Shown here piece after piece: positions 8,115 to 16,015 of a DNA stretch of 64,000 bases. Both the position numbers and the translations under genes were made by a program. The notes under the pieces were generated by a model. The model was given only the letters and a program-made list of their open reading frames with translations. It was not told the DNA's origin and made no database searches. Every line of letters begins with the position of its first letter. Position 1 is the stretch's first letter. Source of the stretch: Cupriavidus sp. (GTDB lineage: Bacteria > Pseudomonadota > Gammaproteobacteria > Burkholderiales > Burkholderiaceae); contig JAPSLP010000001.1 of NCBI GenBank assembly GCA_031180665.1, positions 186,001 through 250,000 of the forward strand. The letters are read 5' to 3'.

Positions 8115-8498
8115 ATGCCGGAACAACTGACCAAGCATCCCGACGTCACCTTGCAGGTGTTGCGCAGCGCCGGCGCGCGCTGCGGCACGGGGGAGACTCC
8201 ACAGATCCTCAAAAGCTGTCCGGCCGAGCGCTTCTGCCAGCTGCCTGGCGGCGAGATCTGCGTGTTCGGGCTGCCCGATGCGGCCCGCATGACGCAGATC
8301 ACCAAGGCCGACTGGCAGGCGCTGACCGCGACGATGGCCGGCGTGACGCCGACCGCGGCCCCGGGCACGCCGGGGGCGCCGGGGACACCGGCGACCGCGC
8401 CGCCGATGGCCTCGTCCTGGCTATGGATCGTGATCGCCCTCGTCATCGGCCTGGTGCTCGGCGCGGTGCTGGCGCGCCGGCGCCGGCCGCCGCCCTGA
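8115..8498 (+). CDS. Small tail-anchored protein of unknown function
   Basis: This 127-residue protein starts at ATG 8115 with CGGAGG at good spacing. Residues 1-75 look like a compact soluble domain with three or four cysteines (ARCGTGETPQILKSCPAERFCQLPGGEICVFG). A collagen-like PGTPGAPGTPATAP spacer follows, then one C-terminal transmembrane helix (WLWIVIALVIGLVLGAVLA) and a basic RRRRPPP tail. I do not recognise the family. The topology suggests a soluble domain held at the inner membrane; the cysteines could be disulfide-bonded or bind metal. It follows the purine genes but has its own ribosome site. Confidence 0.6.
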   Translation: MPEQLTKHPDVTLQVLRSAGARCGTGETPQILKSCPAERFCQLPGGEICVFGLPDAARMTQITKADWQALTATMAGVTPTAAPGTPGAPGTPATAPPMASSWLWIVIALVIGLVLGAVLARRRRPPP

Positions 8499-8518
8499 GC
8501 CTCGCGCCGGCCGCCGCG

Positions 8519-8611
8519 CTGAGCCAGCTGAGCCGCGCCAGCCGCCGCCCTGAGCCAACTGAGCCGCGCCGGCCGCCGCCCTGAGCCAACTGAGCCGCGC
8601 CAGCCGCCGCC
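8519..8611 (+). repeat. 31-bp tandem repeat, three copies
   Basis: Three head-to-tail 31-base units, each starting CTGAGCC(A/G)(A/G)CTGAGCCGCG, lie at 8519-8549, 8550-8580 and 8581-8611. A shorter degenerate copy overlaps the stop codon of the preceding gene. No spacers are present, so this is not CRISPR. It sits between convergent genes. Confidence 0.9.
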
Positions 8612-8714
8612 CTGAGCCGGGCGCTGGGACGGCGTTTTGGGCGCCGCTTTGGGCCGCATTCGGGCGGCGTTCAGGCGGCGTTCAGGCGGCGACGGAGACG
8701 GCGCGCGGCACGGA

Positions 8715-9746
8715 TCAAGCCCCCGGCTTGTTGCGAAACACCAGCGCCAGCCCGAGCAGGATCGTGACCATGCCGGCCAGCGCCAGCGGCGCCAGCCGGT
8801 TGCCCAGGATCATGTAGTCGAGCACCGCGGTGCCGGCGGGCACGAGGTAGAACAGGCTGGTCACGTTGACCAGATTGCCGCCCTGGATCATCCGGTACAG
8901 CAGCAGCGTCGCGCCGATCGAGATCACCAGCGCCATCCAGCCGAGCGGCAGCAGCAGCGCGGGCGTCAGCGAGACATGGATCGGCTCGAACGGCAGCAGC
9001 GCCAGGCACATCAGCAGCGCAATGCCGTATTGCAGCGGCATCACGTCGATCGGTGCTTGCCGGATGCCTTTCTGCACGATGGTGCCGGCCGTCATCGTGG
9101 CCAGCGCGGTCAGGGCATAGAGCATGCCGGCCACCGGGGTGCCGGCGATGCCGATGCCCTGGTAGACCACCATCACCAGCCCCGCCAGCGCCAGCATCAG
9201 CCCGACCAGCCGCAGCGCCGAGAAGCGGCGCTCGGTCAGCAGCAGCGTCAGGATGGGCTGGGCGCCAAGCAACGTGGCCAGCATGCCGGGCGTGACGCCG
9301 CGGTCCAGGGCCAGCAGATAGCAGATCGAATAGCAGCCGGTCAGCAGCAGCCCGACCACTGCGACCCGCGCGCGCTGTCCGGGCTCGGGTAGCCAACGGC
9401 GCCGCCATGCGGCGATGGCCAGCAGCACGCCGAACGCGAGCACGAAGCGCAGCGTCAGGAAGGCAAAGGCCGAGGCATAGGCGAGGCCCCATTTGGCGAC
9501 GATCGCGCCGCTGCTCCACAGCAGCACGAACAGCGCGGTGGAGCCGTGGGCGGCCCAGGCATCGGGCAGTCTGACGCGCAAGCGTGACGAGGGCCGGGAG
9601 GCGGAAGGCCGGGACGAGGTCAGCCGGGACGAGAATGCCGACAACAGCGCCGACGAGAACGCCGACGAGAGCGCCGACGAGAGCGCCGACAAGGACAGCA
9701 GGGACAAGGTCGATCGCGCCGCATGCGCGAATCTTTGGATGTTCAT
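8715..9746 (-). CDS. DMT/EamA-family transporter
   Basis: This 343-residue inner-membrane protein contains two EamA-type repeats with about ten helices, from ALFVLLWSSGAIVAKWGLAY to LALAGMVTILLGLALVFRNK. The start is taken as ATG 9746 behind AGGTGA; a GTG three codons earlier is also possible. Residues about 4-50 form an unusual Ser/Ala/Leu-rich extension (SALSSALSSAFSSALLSAF) made by a 12-bp tandem repeat, well beyond the usual family start near DAWAAHGSTALFVLLW. The substrate is unknown; relatives export amino acids or metabolites. It has no same-strand neighbour nearby. Confidence 0.85.
   Translation of the reverse strand: MNIQRFAHAARSTLSLLSLSALSSALSSAFSSALLSAFSSRLTSSRPSASRPSSRLRVRLPDAWAAHGSTALFVLLWSSGAIVAKWGLAYASAFAFLTLRFVLAFGVLLAIAAWRRRWLPEPGQRARVAVVGLLLTGCYSICYLLALDRGVTPGMLATLLGAQPILTLLLTERRFSALRLVGLMLALAGLVMVVYQGIGIAGTPVAGMLYALTALATMTAGTIVQKGIRQAPIDVMPLQYGIALLMCLALLPFEPIHVSLTPALLLPLGWMALVISIGATLLLYRMIQGGNLVNVTSLFYLVPAGTAVLDYMILGNRLAPLALAGMVTILLGLALVFRNKPGA
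9637..9696 (+). repeat. 12-bp tandem repeat inside the DMT transporter N-terminus
   Basis: Five degenerate units of GCCGACGAGARC run through 9637-9696. On the minus strand they encode the repeated (S/A)-(A/L)-L/F-S tetrad of the transporter's N-terminal extension. Unit length preserves the frame. Confidence 0.85.
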
Positions 9747-9952
9747 CGGTTTCACCTGTCATTGGGTGTGACGGGCTTCGGTCGACCGTGGGCGAACGCG
9801 GGCGGCGAATGCGAGCCGGGCATCGGCGAGATGCGCGGCATCGAGCAGGCAGCAAAGGCGTTCACGCGCGCCAAGGGCGCGCACGGTCAGACGGAAGACT
9901 GAGGGTCGGCTGGGGTCAGCCGAGGACGGCCGGCGGCGGCGGGGCTACCGCT

Positions 9953-10048
9953 GCCACGACGGCGCGCGGCGGCGATGCGACACCGGCCACGACGGCGCGC
10001 GGCGGCGGTGCGACACCGGCCACGACAGCGCGCGGCGGTGCTACGCCT
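9953..10048 (+). repeat. 33-bp tandem repeat, about three copies
   Basis: Two full 33-base units (9953-9985 and 9986-10018), starting GCCACGACGGCGCGCGGCGG, are followed by a 30-base unit that has lost three bases and then a partial copy. Both the unit length and the deletion are multiples of three. Confidence 0.85.
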
Positions 10049-10277
10049 GCCACGACGGCGGCGACGTCAGCCGGCGGCGAACAGACAGCGGCCGGCGGCG
10101 ACCAGACAGGAGAAACGCGGGGAGGTGCCGACGCGCGCGTGCCACCGGCCAGAAAGACCGGATCGGCAATCGAGGAAGCGCGGCGTACAGGCGTCATGGA
10201 ACCAAAATGGAACCGAATCGGGTGGAAAACCGTCACACGACCGTCATGGGACGGCCGGTGCGCCGGCGGCGGGTGGG

Positions 10278-10361
10278 ATCGACGAACAAATCGACGAACA
10301 AATCGACGAACACATCGACGAACACATCGACGAACACATCGACGAACACATCGACGAACAT
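10278..10361 (+). repeat. 12-bp tandem repeat, seven perfect or near-perfect copies
   Basis: Seven units of ATCGACGAACAM run without interruption; only the last base varies (A, C or T). No ORF that I would accept spans it. It is the most regular minisatellite in the window and a likely variable-number locus. Confidence 0.92.
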
Positions 10362-10524
10362 CGAATGCCGTCCGCGGCACGACTCGCGCAAGCGTACACG
10401 CTCTATGTTGTGCTGACAACCCCGTCCGCGCTTGCGCCCGGACCGGCGCGCCGGTCCGGTACAATGCGCGCCCCCGCGGGTGCATGCCTGCCCGCATGAC
10501 TGACATCTGGCATTGGAGGACCTC

Positions 10525-10725
10525 ATGGAATCGCGAATCACCGAGCTGGAGGTCAAGCTGGCCTTCCAGGAAGACCTGCTGGAAACGCTGAATCTGACTG
10601 TCGCCAGGCAGCAGCGGCAGATCGAATTGCTGCAGGAGCAAATGCAGGCGCTCTACCAGCAACTGCCCGCGGCCACCGGCACCGCCGCCGACGGATCGGT
10701 GCAGGAAATACCGCCGCACTACTGA
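10525..10725 (+). CDS. slyX: SlyX family protein
   Basis: This 66-residue protein consists of a long coiled coil (ITELEVKLAFQEDLLETLN, then ARQQRQIELLQEQMQALYQQL) with the typical C-terminal PPHY. Start ATG 10525 has GGAGGA seven bases upstream. SlyX is a small conserved proteobacterial protein of undefined function. It is probably followed in the same transcript by the DUF1439 gene. Confidence 0.92.
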   Translation: MESRITELEVKLAFQEDLLETLNLTVARQQRQIELLQEQMQALYQQLPAATGTAADGSVQEIPPHY

Positions 10726-10804
10726 GCCGGCGCCGTGGATGGCCGATGGTGGAACGCCGGGACGCCGCCCGGGTCTGACCGAGGTGACCACTCCAGCATC
10801 GCGC

Positions 10805-11407
10805 ATGTCTTCAATCTCCTCGCATGGCCGCCGCCGGGGTATCCGGCGCCCCCTGGCGGCCACGGCCGCCGCCGCAGCATTGGGCTTGGGCGTTCTCTCC
10901 GGCGCGGCCATCGCCGGCTACAACATCTGGACCGGCGAATACACCTTCACCAAACAGGAACTGCAGCGCGCCGTCGAAGGGCGCTTTCCGGCGACGCTGC
11001 GTTATGCCCAGGTACTCGACGTCCGGCTGACCCGGCCGCGGCTGACGCTCGATGCGGTGGGCAACCGCATCACCACGCAGGTCGATGCGCAACTGACGAA
11101 CAGCCTGTTGCCGGCGCCGCCGATCAACGGCACGCTTTCGCTCAACAGCGGGCTGCGCTACGACCCGGTCAAGCGTGCGGTGCTGCTCGACAACCCGACC
11201 GTCGAGCAGGTCCAGGTCGACGGCGTGCCGGGCCAATACAGCGCGCAGCTCAATGCGGTGGGCAATCTGGTGGCGCAGGAACTGCTGAAGGACTATCCGC
11301 TGCACACCTTCAAGCCCGAGGAGCTGCAGGTCAACGGCAAGCAGGTCGAGCCCGGCGCGATCACCGTGACCGAGGACGGTATCGCGGTCAAGATCGATAC
11401 GAAGTAA
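10805..11407 (+). CDS. DUF1439 family exported protein
   Basis: The protein is about 200 residues from ATG 10805. Longer in-frame starts at 10781 (GTG) and 10739 (ATG) exist, and no strong ribosome site settles the choice. A basic N-terminus is followed by a hydrophobic segment (RPLAATAAAAALGLGVLSGAAIAGYNIW) acting as signal peptide or anchor. The mature part (TGEYTFTKQELQRAVEGRFP, then PVEQVQVDGVPGQY-like strands) matches the DUF1439 beta-rich family, many members of which are lipoproteins. No lipobox cysteine is present here. The role is unknown, probably periplasmic lipid or ligand binding. It ends at a shared bidirectional terminator. Confidence 0.75.
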   Translation: MSSISSHGRRRGIRRPLAATAAAAALGLGVLSGAAIAGYNIWTGEYTFTKQELQRAVEGRFPATLRYAQVLDVRLTRPRLTLDAVGNRITTQVDAQLTNSLLPAPPINGTLSLNSGLRYDPVKRAVLLDNPTVEQVQVDGVPGQYSAQLNAVGNLVAQELLKDYPLHTFKPEELQVNGKQVEPGAITVTEDGIAVKIDTK

Positions 11408-11492
11408 GGCGGGGCCGAAGATCTCGCGGACTCGATGGCCGCAAGAGACCCTAATGGCCCGACTGGCACCAATGGCTTCCAAGACCCAAAGA

Positions 11493-11519
11493 AAAACCGG
11501 CGCGTAAAGCGCCGGTTTT
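11493..11519. terminator. Bidirectional intrinsic terminator between DUF1439 gene and ppiC
   Basis: A perfect 11-bp stem AAAACCGGCGC / GCGCCGGTTTT encloses the loop GTAAA. With A-tracts at one end and T-tracts at the other it can terminate both convergent transcripts. Confidence 0.9.
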
Positions 11520-11564
11520 CTTGTCGACGCCCGGTTCTCGACCGGGGCGGCAGGGCAAACAGCC

Positions 11565-12359
11565 TTACTGAATCTTGGCCTTGTCCCGCAGCGACTTCAT
11601 CATCGACTGGAACTGCTCGCGCTGCCAGTTCTGGTCGCTCATCAGCATCTGCTGCAGCTGCGGCTTGGCTTCCTCGAAGGTCGGGATCTTGGTCTCGCGC
11701 TCGTCCTCGAGCAGGATCACGTGCCAGCCGAACTGCGTCTTGACCGGGGTCTCGGTCATCTGGCCCTTCTTCAGGCCGGCCATTGCAGCCGAGAACTCGG
11801 GCACATAGCTGTTGCTGCTGGCCCAGTCGAGATCGCCACCGTTGGCGGCCGAACCCGGATCCTTCGACGAGGCCTTGGCCACGGCGGCGAACTTGGCGCC
11901 GCCCTTGATCTTGGCGATGATCGCCACCGCTTCGGATTCCTTCTCGACCAGGATATGGCGGGCGCGGTATTCCTTGCCGTTGCCGAACTGGGCCTTGATC
12001 TTGTCGTACTGCTTGCGCAGCTCGGCATCGCTGGTGCCGTGGGTGCGGACATAGTCCTCGAACACGGCGCCGGCCAGCACATTCAGGCGGGCCTGTTCCA
12101 GCTGCTCCTGCACGTCCGGGTTCTGCGTCACGCCGCGCTTGGTGGCTTCCTGCACCAGCAGTTCGCGATCGATCAGCATATTGCGTGCGCGATCCCGCAG
12201 TTCCGGGGAATCCGGCTGGCCGGTGCCGGCGATCAGCTTGTCGAGCTTGGCCGACGGAATGCCCTTGCCATTGACGACGGCGGCATTCTGGGCGAGTGCG
12301 GGCAAGCTGCCAGCGGCAAGCACAGCCGCCAGGCTGAACGAGAGGACAGTGGTCTTCAT
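11565..12359 (-). CDS. Parvulin-type periplasmic peptidyl-prolyl isomerase (PpiC/PrsA-like)
   Basis: This 264-residue protein has a cleavable signal peptide (MKTTVLSFSLAAVLAAGSLP, cut after ALA). A SurA/PrsA-like N-terminal helical region spans about 25-130, and a parvulin domain about 133-225 (EYRARHILVEKESEA, FGWHVILLEDE). It folds outer-membrane or periplasmic proteins by isomerising prolyl bonds. It is last in the minus-strand series yciB-bolA-ppiC, a common betaproteobacterial arrangement, 78 bases after bolA. Transcription ends at the shared terminator. Confidence 0.92.
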   Translation of the reverse strand: MKTTVLSFSLAAVLAAGSLPALAQNAAVVNGKGIPSAKLDKLIAGTGQPDSPELRDRARNMLIDRELLVQEATKRGVTQNPDVQEQLEQARLNVLAGAVFEDYVRTHGTSDAELRKQYDKIKAQFGNGKEYRARHILVEKESEAVAIIAKIKGGAKFAAVAKASSKDPGSAANGGDLDWASSNSYVPEFSAAMAGLKKGQMTETPVKTQFGWHVILLEDERETKIPTFEEAKPQLQQMLMSDQNWQREQFQSMMKSLRDKAKIQ

Positions 12360-12437
12360 GGAATCAGTGTTGGGAAGTCTGGGGAAGGCTGGACGATTAT
12401 GCAGAGGCTTGTGCAGACACCGCGCGGATGATGATGG

Positions 12438-12767
12438 TCATTGCGCGGAATACTCTTGCTCGGTGAATGCGGACACTGCCAGGGCATGGATCCGCATGGG
12501 GAAGAGACTGCGCAGCGCATCATACACCATGCGATGTCGGGCAACCCGGCTCGCGCCCGCGAAGCGTTCGCTGACGATGGTGACATGATAATGGCCGCCG
12601 CCCGAGGCGGCGCCGGGATGGCCCGCATGCAGCGCACTGTCGTCGCGCACCGTCAGTTGCGAGGGGGCGAGTTCGGCGCGCAGCAGCACCTCGATCTGGG
12701 CGGCGGTGTTCTCGGCGGTGCTGCCGGCGGTGCCTGCGGGAGGCAACGAAGAAGAGACGTCGTTCAT
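12438..12767 (-). CDS. BolA family protein
   Basis: This 109-residue protein has the BolA fold: a variable Ser/Thr/Ala N-terminus, then IEVLLRAELAPSQLTVRDDS, HAGHPGA, GGGHYHVTIVSERFAGASRVARHRMVYDALRS and IHALAVSAFT. The conserved histidines used for iron-sulfur partner binding with monothiol glutaredoxins are present (HAGH, HYH and the C-terminal IHAL). Family roles are iron-sulfur trafficking and stress response. It lies 16 bases after yciB and before ppiC, so the three are probably cotranscribed. Confidence 0.92.
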   Translation of the reverse strand: MNDVSSSLPPAGTAGSTAENTAAQIEVLLRAELAPSQLTVRDDSALHAGHPGAASGGGHYHVTIVSERFAGASRVARHRMVYDALRSLFPMRIHALAVSAFTEQEYSAQ

Positions 12768-12783
12768 GGTGCCATGCCCGCGT

Positions 12784-13347
12784 TCAATCGCGGACCCGTT
12801 CCTGCGCCTTTTCCGGCGCGTTTTCGTGCAGATGGCGCGACAGCCAGAGGCTCTGCGCGACGATGAAGACCAGCATCAGCCCCATGCTGCCGAACAGCTT
12901 GAAATTGACCCAGATGTCGGTCGAGAACTGGTAGGCCACCCACAGGTTCAGCACGCCCATCACGGCGAAGAACCCGGCCCACGCGGTATTGAGGCGGCCC
13001 CAGACGGGGTCGGGCAGCTTGACCGACTTTTCCATCATGGCGCGGATCAGGTTCTTGCGCCAGATCGCATTGGACGCCAGCAGCGCGACCGCGAACAGCC
13101 AGTACAGCACGGTCGGCTTCCACTTGATGAAGGTCTCGTTGTGCAGCAGCAGCGTGGCGCCGCCGAACACCACGATGATCAGCAGACTGATCCACTGCAT
13201 CGGTTCGACCTTGCGGTGGCGCAGCCAGACCCAGCCGATCTGCACGATGGTCGCCGCGATGGCGACCGCGGTGGCGGCGAAGATGCCCGCCAGCTTGAAG
13301 GTGACGAAAAACAGGATGACCGGGAACAGGTCGAACAGAAATTTCAT
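12784..13347 (-). CDS. yciB: Inner-membrane septation/intracellular-septation protein YciB (IspZ)
   Basis: The 187-residue protein has five predicted transmembrane helices beginning [20 protein letters not shown] and the conserved [10 protein letters not shown]-like block (here [16 protein letters not shown]). Length and pattern match YciB, a membrane protein linked to cell-envelope and septum maintenance. It is immediately upstream of bolA (16-base gap). Confidence 0.95.
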   Translation of the reverse strand: MKFLFDLFPVILFFVTFKLAGIFAATAVAIAATIVQIGWVWLRHRKVEPMQWISLLIIVVFGGATLLLHNETFIKWKPTVLYWLFAVALLASNAIWRKNLIRAMMEKSVKLPDPVWGRLNTAWAGFFAVMGVLNLWVAYQFSTDIWVNFKLFGSMGLMLVFIVAQSLWLSRHLHENAPEKAQERVRD

Positions 13348-13431
13348 GCGGGTCCGTCGGGGGAAGCGATGCCGGCGGGCGGCATCGCGGATCGTTATCG
13401 TGGGGCCTGGCCGCGGGGTCAGCGTTGCGGG

Positions 13432-13872
13432 TCAGCCAGGGGTGCCGGACTTGCCGGCGTCGTCAGCGCCGCCCGGTTCGGGCTCGCGGTCGTCGAATTT
13501 TAGCGCAGCCGAATTGATGCAATAGCGCAGGCCGGTCGGCGCCGGGCCATCCTCGAAGACATGGCCCAGATGGCTGCCGCATTCCTTGCAGCGCACCTCG
13601 ATGCGGACCATGCCGTGGCTGCGATCGACCTGCTCGTCGATCACCTCACCGTTGATGGGCCGGAAGTAGCTCGGCCAGCCGCAGCCGGCGTCGAACTTGG
13701 TGGTGGATTCGAACAGCGGCGTGCCGCAGCCCACGCAGCGGTAGATACCGGGCTCCCAGTGGTCCCAGTAGCGGCCGGTGAAGGCGCGTTCGGTGGCAGC
13801 CTCGCGCGCCACCCGGTATTCGATGTCGGACAGTTGCGCGCGCCATTCGGCTTCGGTCTTGTTGACGGGCAT
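13432..13872 (-). CDS. msrB: Peptide methionine (R)-S-oxide reductase MsrB
   Basis: The 146-residue enzyme reduces methionine-R-sulfoxide in proteins. Zinc-site cysteines C46/C49 (CVGC) and C95/C98 (CKEC) are present. The catalytic cysteine C118 sits in GLRYCINS, with a resolving candidate C64 in [10 protein letters not shown]. The C-terminal [17 protein letters not shown] tail is a short acidic extension. It starts 70 bases downstream of the selO stop and upstream of yciB, all on the minus strand. SelO and MsrB are both redox-stress proteins. Confidence 0.96.
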   Translation of the reverse strand: MPVNKTEAEWRAQLSDIEYRVAREAATERAFTGRYWDHWEPGIYRCVGCGTPLFESTTKFDAGCGWPSYFRPINGEVIDEQVDRSHGMVRIEVRCKECGSHLGHVFEDGPAPTGLRYCINSAALKFDDREPEPGGADDAGKSGTPG

Positions 13873-13942
13873 GATGCGGATCCTTGTGGAGACGATCGGT
13901 GTTGGGTTCGATCTCGGCCGAAATCGGAACGGTCGGGCTCGG

Positions 13943-15553
13943 TCAGGACGAACAGCTTACCTCGATACCCGACGCCCAGTCGGGCGGCAGCGCGGCATAC
14001 GACCCGGCCTCGGGCTGCTCGTCGAACGGCCGCGACAGCACCGCCAGCAGCCGCTGCACCTCGCTGAAGTCCTTCTCCTTGGCGCGCTGGATCGCCACCT
14101 CGGCCAGATGGTTGCGCAGCACGTACTTCGGATTGACGGCCAGCATCGACACCGCGCGGGCCGCATCGTCCGAATTCTCGGCGCGCAGGCGGGCGCGATA
14201 GCGCTCGGCCCACGCGTCCCAGCCGGCGCGGTCCATGAACAGGTCGCGCACCGGTGCGTCGCGGCTGCCATCCGCCGACGAGATGCGGGCAAGGTTGCGC
14301 CAAAACAAGGTGTAGTCGACCCGCTGCGTATGCAGCAGGCGGAACAGGTCGGTCAGCAGCGCCTCGTCGGCACTGTCGTCGATGCCGGTGCTGGCCAGGC
14401 CGAGCTTGGCGCGGTACAGCTGGAAGAAGCGCAGCGCATAGCGGTCGCGGAAGGGATCGAGCCCGGCGTGCGCGGCCTCGATCGCGGCCTCCTTGGCGGC
14501 CTCGGTCGGGGCTTGCCCGTCCTCGCGCTCGAGCCACAGCGGCAGCAGCGCCTGCGCCAGGCAATGCAGGTTCCAGAAGCCGACCTGCGGCTGCTGGCTG
14601 TAGGCATAGCGGCCCTGGTTGTCCGAGTGGTTGCAGATATGGTTGGCGTCGAAGGCGTCGAGAAAGCCGAAGGGACCGTAGTCGATGGTCAGGCCGAGAA
14701 TCGACATGTTGTCGGTATTCATCACGCCGTGACAGAAGCCCACGGCCTGCCACTGGGCCATCAGGTCGGCAGTGCGCAGCGACACCTCGCGCAGCAGCGC
14801 CTGGTAGGGGCTGACGGTCTCGCCGCCGACGCTGTCGCGGCATTCCGGCATGAAGCGGTCGATCACGAAGTCGGCCAGCTGGCGCAGCGCGGCCACGTCG
14901 TCGTGCGCGGCGAAATGCTCGAAATGGCCGAAGCGGATGAAGGTCGGCGCAAGGCGCGTCACCACCGCGGCGGTTTCGATGGTCTCGCGGCGCACCGGGG
15001 CGTCGGAGCCGACGATGCACAGCGCGCGCGTGGTCGGAATGCCCAGCGCGGCCATGGCCTCCGAGCACAGGTATTCGCGGATCGACGAGCGCAGCACGGC
15101 GCGGCCGTCGCCCATGCGCGAATACGGCGTCTTGCCGGAACCCTTGAGCTGGATTTCCCACGGGCCGTTTGCGGTCTGCGCCTCGGCCAGCCGGATCGCG
15201 CGCCCGTCGCCGAGCTGGCCGGCCCACACGCCGAACTGATGGCCCGAGTAGACGGTCGCCAGCGGATCGGCCCACTCCGGCACGCGGTTGCCGATGAAGA
15301 TCTCGGCAAAGTCCTGCAGCGGCGGCGCCTGGTCGGGCCGGGCCGACTGACCCCCTTGCCAGCCGAGCAGTTCCGCCGCGGCCGGCGCCACGGCGACCAG
15401 ATAGGGATTGGGTAGCGGCGTGGGTTGCAGGCGCGTGAAGAAGCGTTCGCCAAGGGCGGCAAAGCCGGGCGCCACCGTGAAGGGCGGCTCGGCAACGGCC
15501 GCGGGCGACGACGGCAGCGATGACGGCAAAGCGGAGGAGGGACGAGAGGACAT
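13943..15553 (-). CDS. selO: Protein adenylyltransferase SelO (YdiU/UPF0061)
   Basis: This 536-residue pseudokinase-fold enzyme AMPylates target proteins during oxidative stress. After a Ser/Pro-rich N-terminal tail of about 25 residues come the family blocks: [28 protein letters not shown], the nucleotide-binding [20 protein letters not shown] and the metal-binding region [20 protein letters not shown]. The protein ends in SCSS, the C-terminal redox cysteine motif in which some homologues carry selenocysteine. It starts at ATG 15553 opposite the acyl-CoA ligase region and precedes msrB. Confidence 0.95.
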   Translation of the reverse strand: MSSRPSSALPSSLPSSPAAVAEPPFTVAPGFAALGERFFTRLQPTPLPNPYLVAVAPAAAELLGWQGGQSARPDQAPPLQDFAEIFIGNRVPEWADPLATVYSGHQFGVWAGQLGDGRAIRLAEAQTANGPWEIQLKGSGKTPYSRMGDGRAVLRSSIREYLCSEAMAALGIPTTRALCIVGSDAPVRRETIETAAVVTRLAPTFIRFGHFEHFAAHDDVAALRQLADFVIDRFMPECRDSVGGETVSPYQALLREVSLRTADLMAQWQAVGFCHGVMNTDNMSILGLTIDYGPFGFLDAFDANHICNHSDNQGRYAYSQQPQVGFWNLHCLAQALLPLWLEREDGQAPTEAAKEAAIEAAHAGLDPFRDRYALRFFQLYRAKLGLASTGIDDSADEALLTDLFRLLHTQRVDYTLFWRNLARISSADGSRDAPVRDLFMDRAGWDAWAERYRARLRAENSDDAARAVSMLAVNPKYVLRNHLAEVAIQRAKEKDFSEVQRLLAVLSRPFDEQPEAGSYAALPPDWASGIEVSCSS

Positions 15554-15668
15554 GGGATCAGGGCCTTGGCATCACGCGCCGGGCGGGCAGGGGCTGGGAC
15601 CGGCGCGGTGCAACAGCCTGCAATCGGTGGCCTGCCTGGAAGTGCGCTTGCAGGCTAGGGAAAACGAC

Positions 15669-15685
15669 ATGTTGAGGTGCAACAT
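15669..15685. promoter_or_regulatory. Perfect inverted repeat ATGTTG-N5-CAACAT
   Basis: Six-base arms ATGTTG and CAACAT flank AGGTG. The position, about 115 bases upstream of selO in a divergent gap, suits a dimeric repressor or activator site for selO. The protein that might bind is unknown. Confidence 0.45.
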
Positions 15686-15750
15686 GGCTGGCAGTATTGT
15701 ACTTGCACGCCGCATTTCCCTGGTCTGACCGCGGCGCCGCGGCCGGTGTT

Positions 15751-15800
15751 CCCGCTTGTACCCGCTTGTACCCGCTTGTACCCGCTTGTACCCGCTTGTT
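15751..15800 (+). repeat. 10-bp tandem repeat, five copies
   Basis: CCCGCTTGTA is repeated four times without change and a fifth time with a final T. It is about one helical turn per unit, so every copy faces the same side of the DNA. It lies between the two divergent promoters. Confidence 0.93.
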
Positions 15801-15950
15801 CCCCATCGCGGCGGCGCGGCCATCACCGGCAGTCTTCCCGTCATGTCGCCCGCCGGCACGCCCGCAGTGCACCGGGGTAGTGCAGGGATGGGCAGTGCGA
15901 GCGTGGTTGCCGACGCCTTCCGCTGGAAGGTTTTTGTCGGCCTAAAAAAA

Positions 15951-15962
15951 GAACGATTGTTC
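15951..15962. promoter_or_regulatory. TetR-type operator-like site upstream of the acyl-CoA ligase
   Basis: GAACGATTGTTC is a near-palindrome 53 bases before the ligase start. It matches the perfect sites GAACG-N2-CGTTC at 23171 and 38823, both upstream of lipid-metabolism genes, with one mismatch in the right arm. Confidence 0.5.
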
Positions 15963-16015
15963 GCTTCTCGGCATCGCCGCGGCGGACATTGCAACCGATA
16001 CAGGAGACCATTCCC

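Larger units (their letters stand above)
9747..10524. other. Repeat-rich intergenic region, no convincing gene
   Basis: About 780 bases separate the DMT transporter (minus) from slyX (plus). Several overlapping open frames exist on both strands, but all are low-complexity products of high GC and of two tandem arrays (9953-10048 and 10278-10361). None has a credible ribosome site or recognisable domain. The last 120 bases, including TATGTTGTGCTGACAA and the GC-rich leader before slyX, probably hold the slyX promoter; the transporter promoter lies near 9756-9800. A translated low-complexity peptide is possible but unsupported. Confidence 0.6.
15554..16015. other. Divergent intergenic region with palindrome, minisatellite and TetR-type operator
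   Basis: This 462-base gap separates selO (minus) from the acyl-CoA ligase (plus). It holds a 17-base perfect inverted repeat at 15669, a 10-bp minisatellite at 15751 and a GAACG-type operator at 15951. No open frame here has a plausible ribosome site or homology. The selO promoter probably lies near 15560-15700 and the ligase promoter near 15930-15990, where the AT-rich CCTAAAAAAA stands out. Confidence 0.7.

Noticed and set aside
8519-8611. Possible CRISPR array from 31-bp repeats
   Set aside because: The units are directly adjacent with no spacers, and there are no cas genes.
10278-10361. Possible iteron-type replication origin
   Set aside because: No DnaA boxes, AT-rich unwinding region or rep gene nearby; the units are contiguous 12-mers like the other minisatellites.
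9584-10591. A 335-codon plus-strand frame through the repeat-rich gap
   Set aside because: It overlaps the 5' end of slyX and the antisense of the DMT gene, is compositionally biased by repeats and lacks a ribosome site; kept only as a low-interest possibility.
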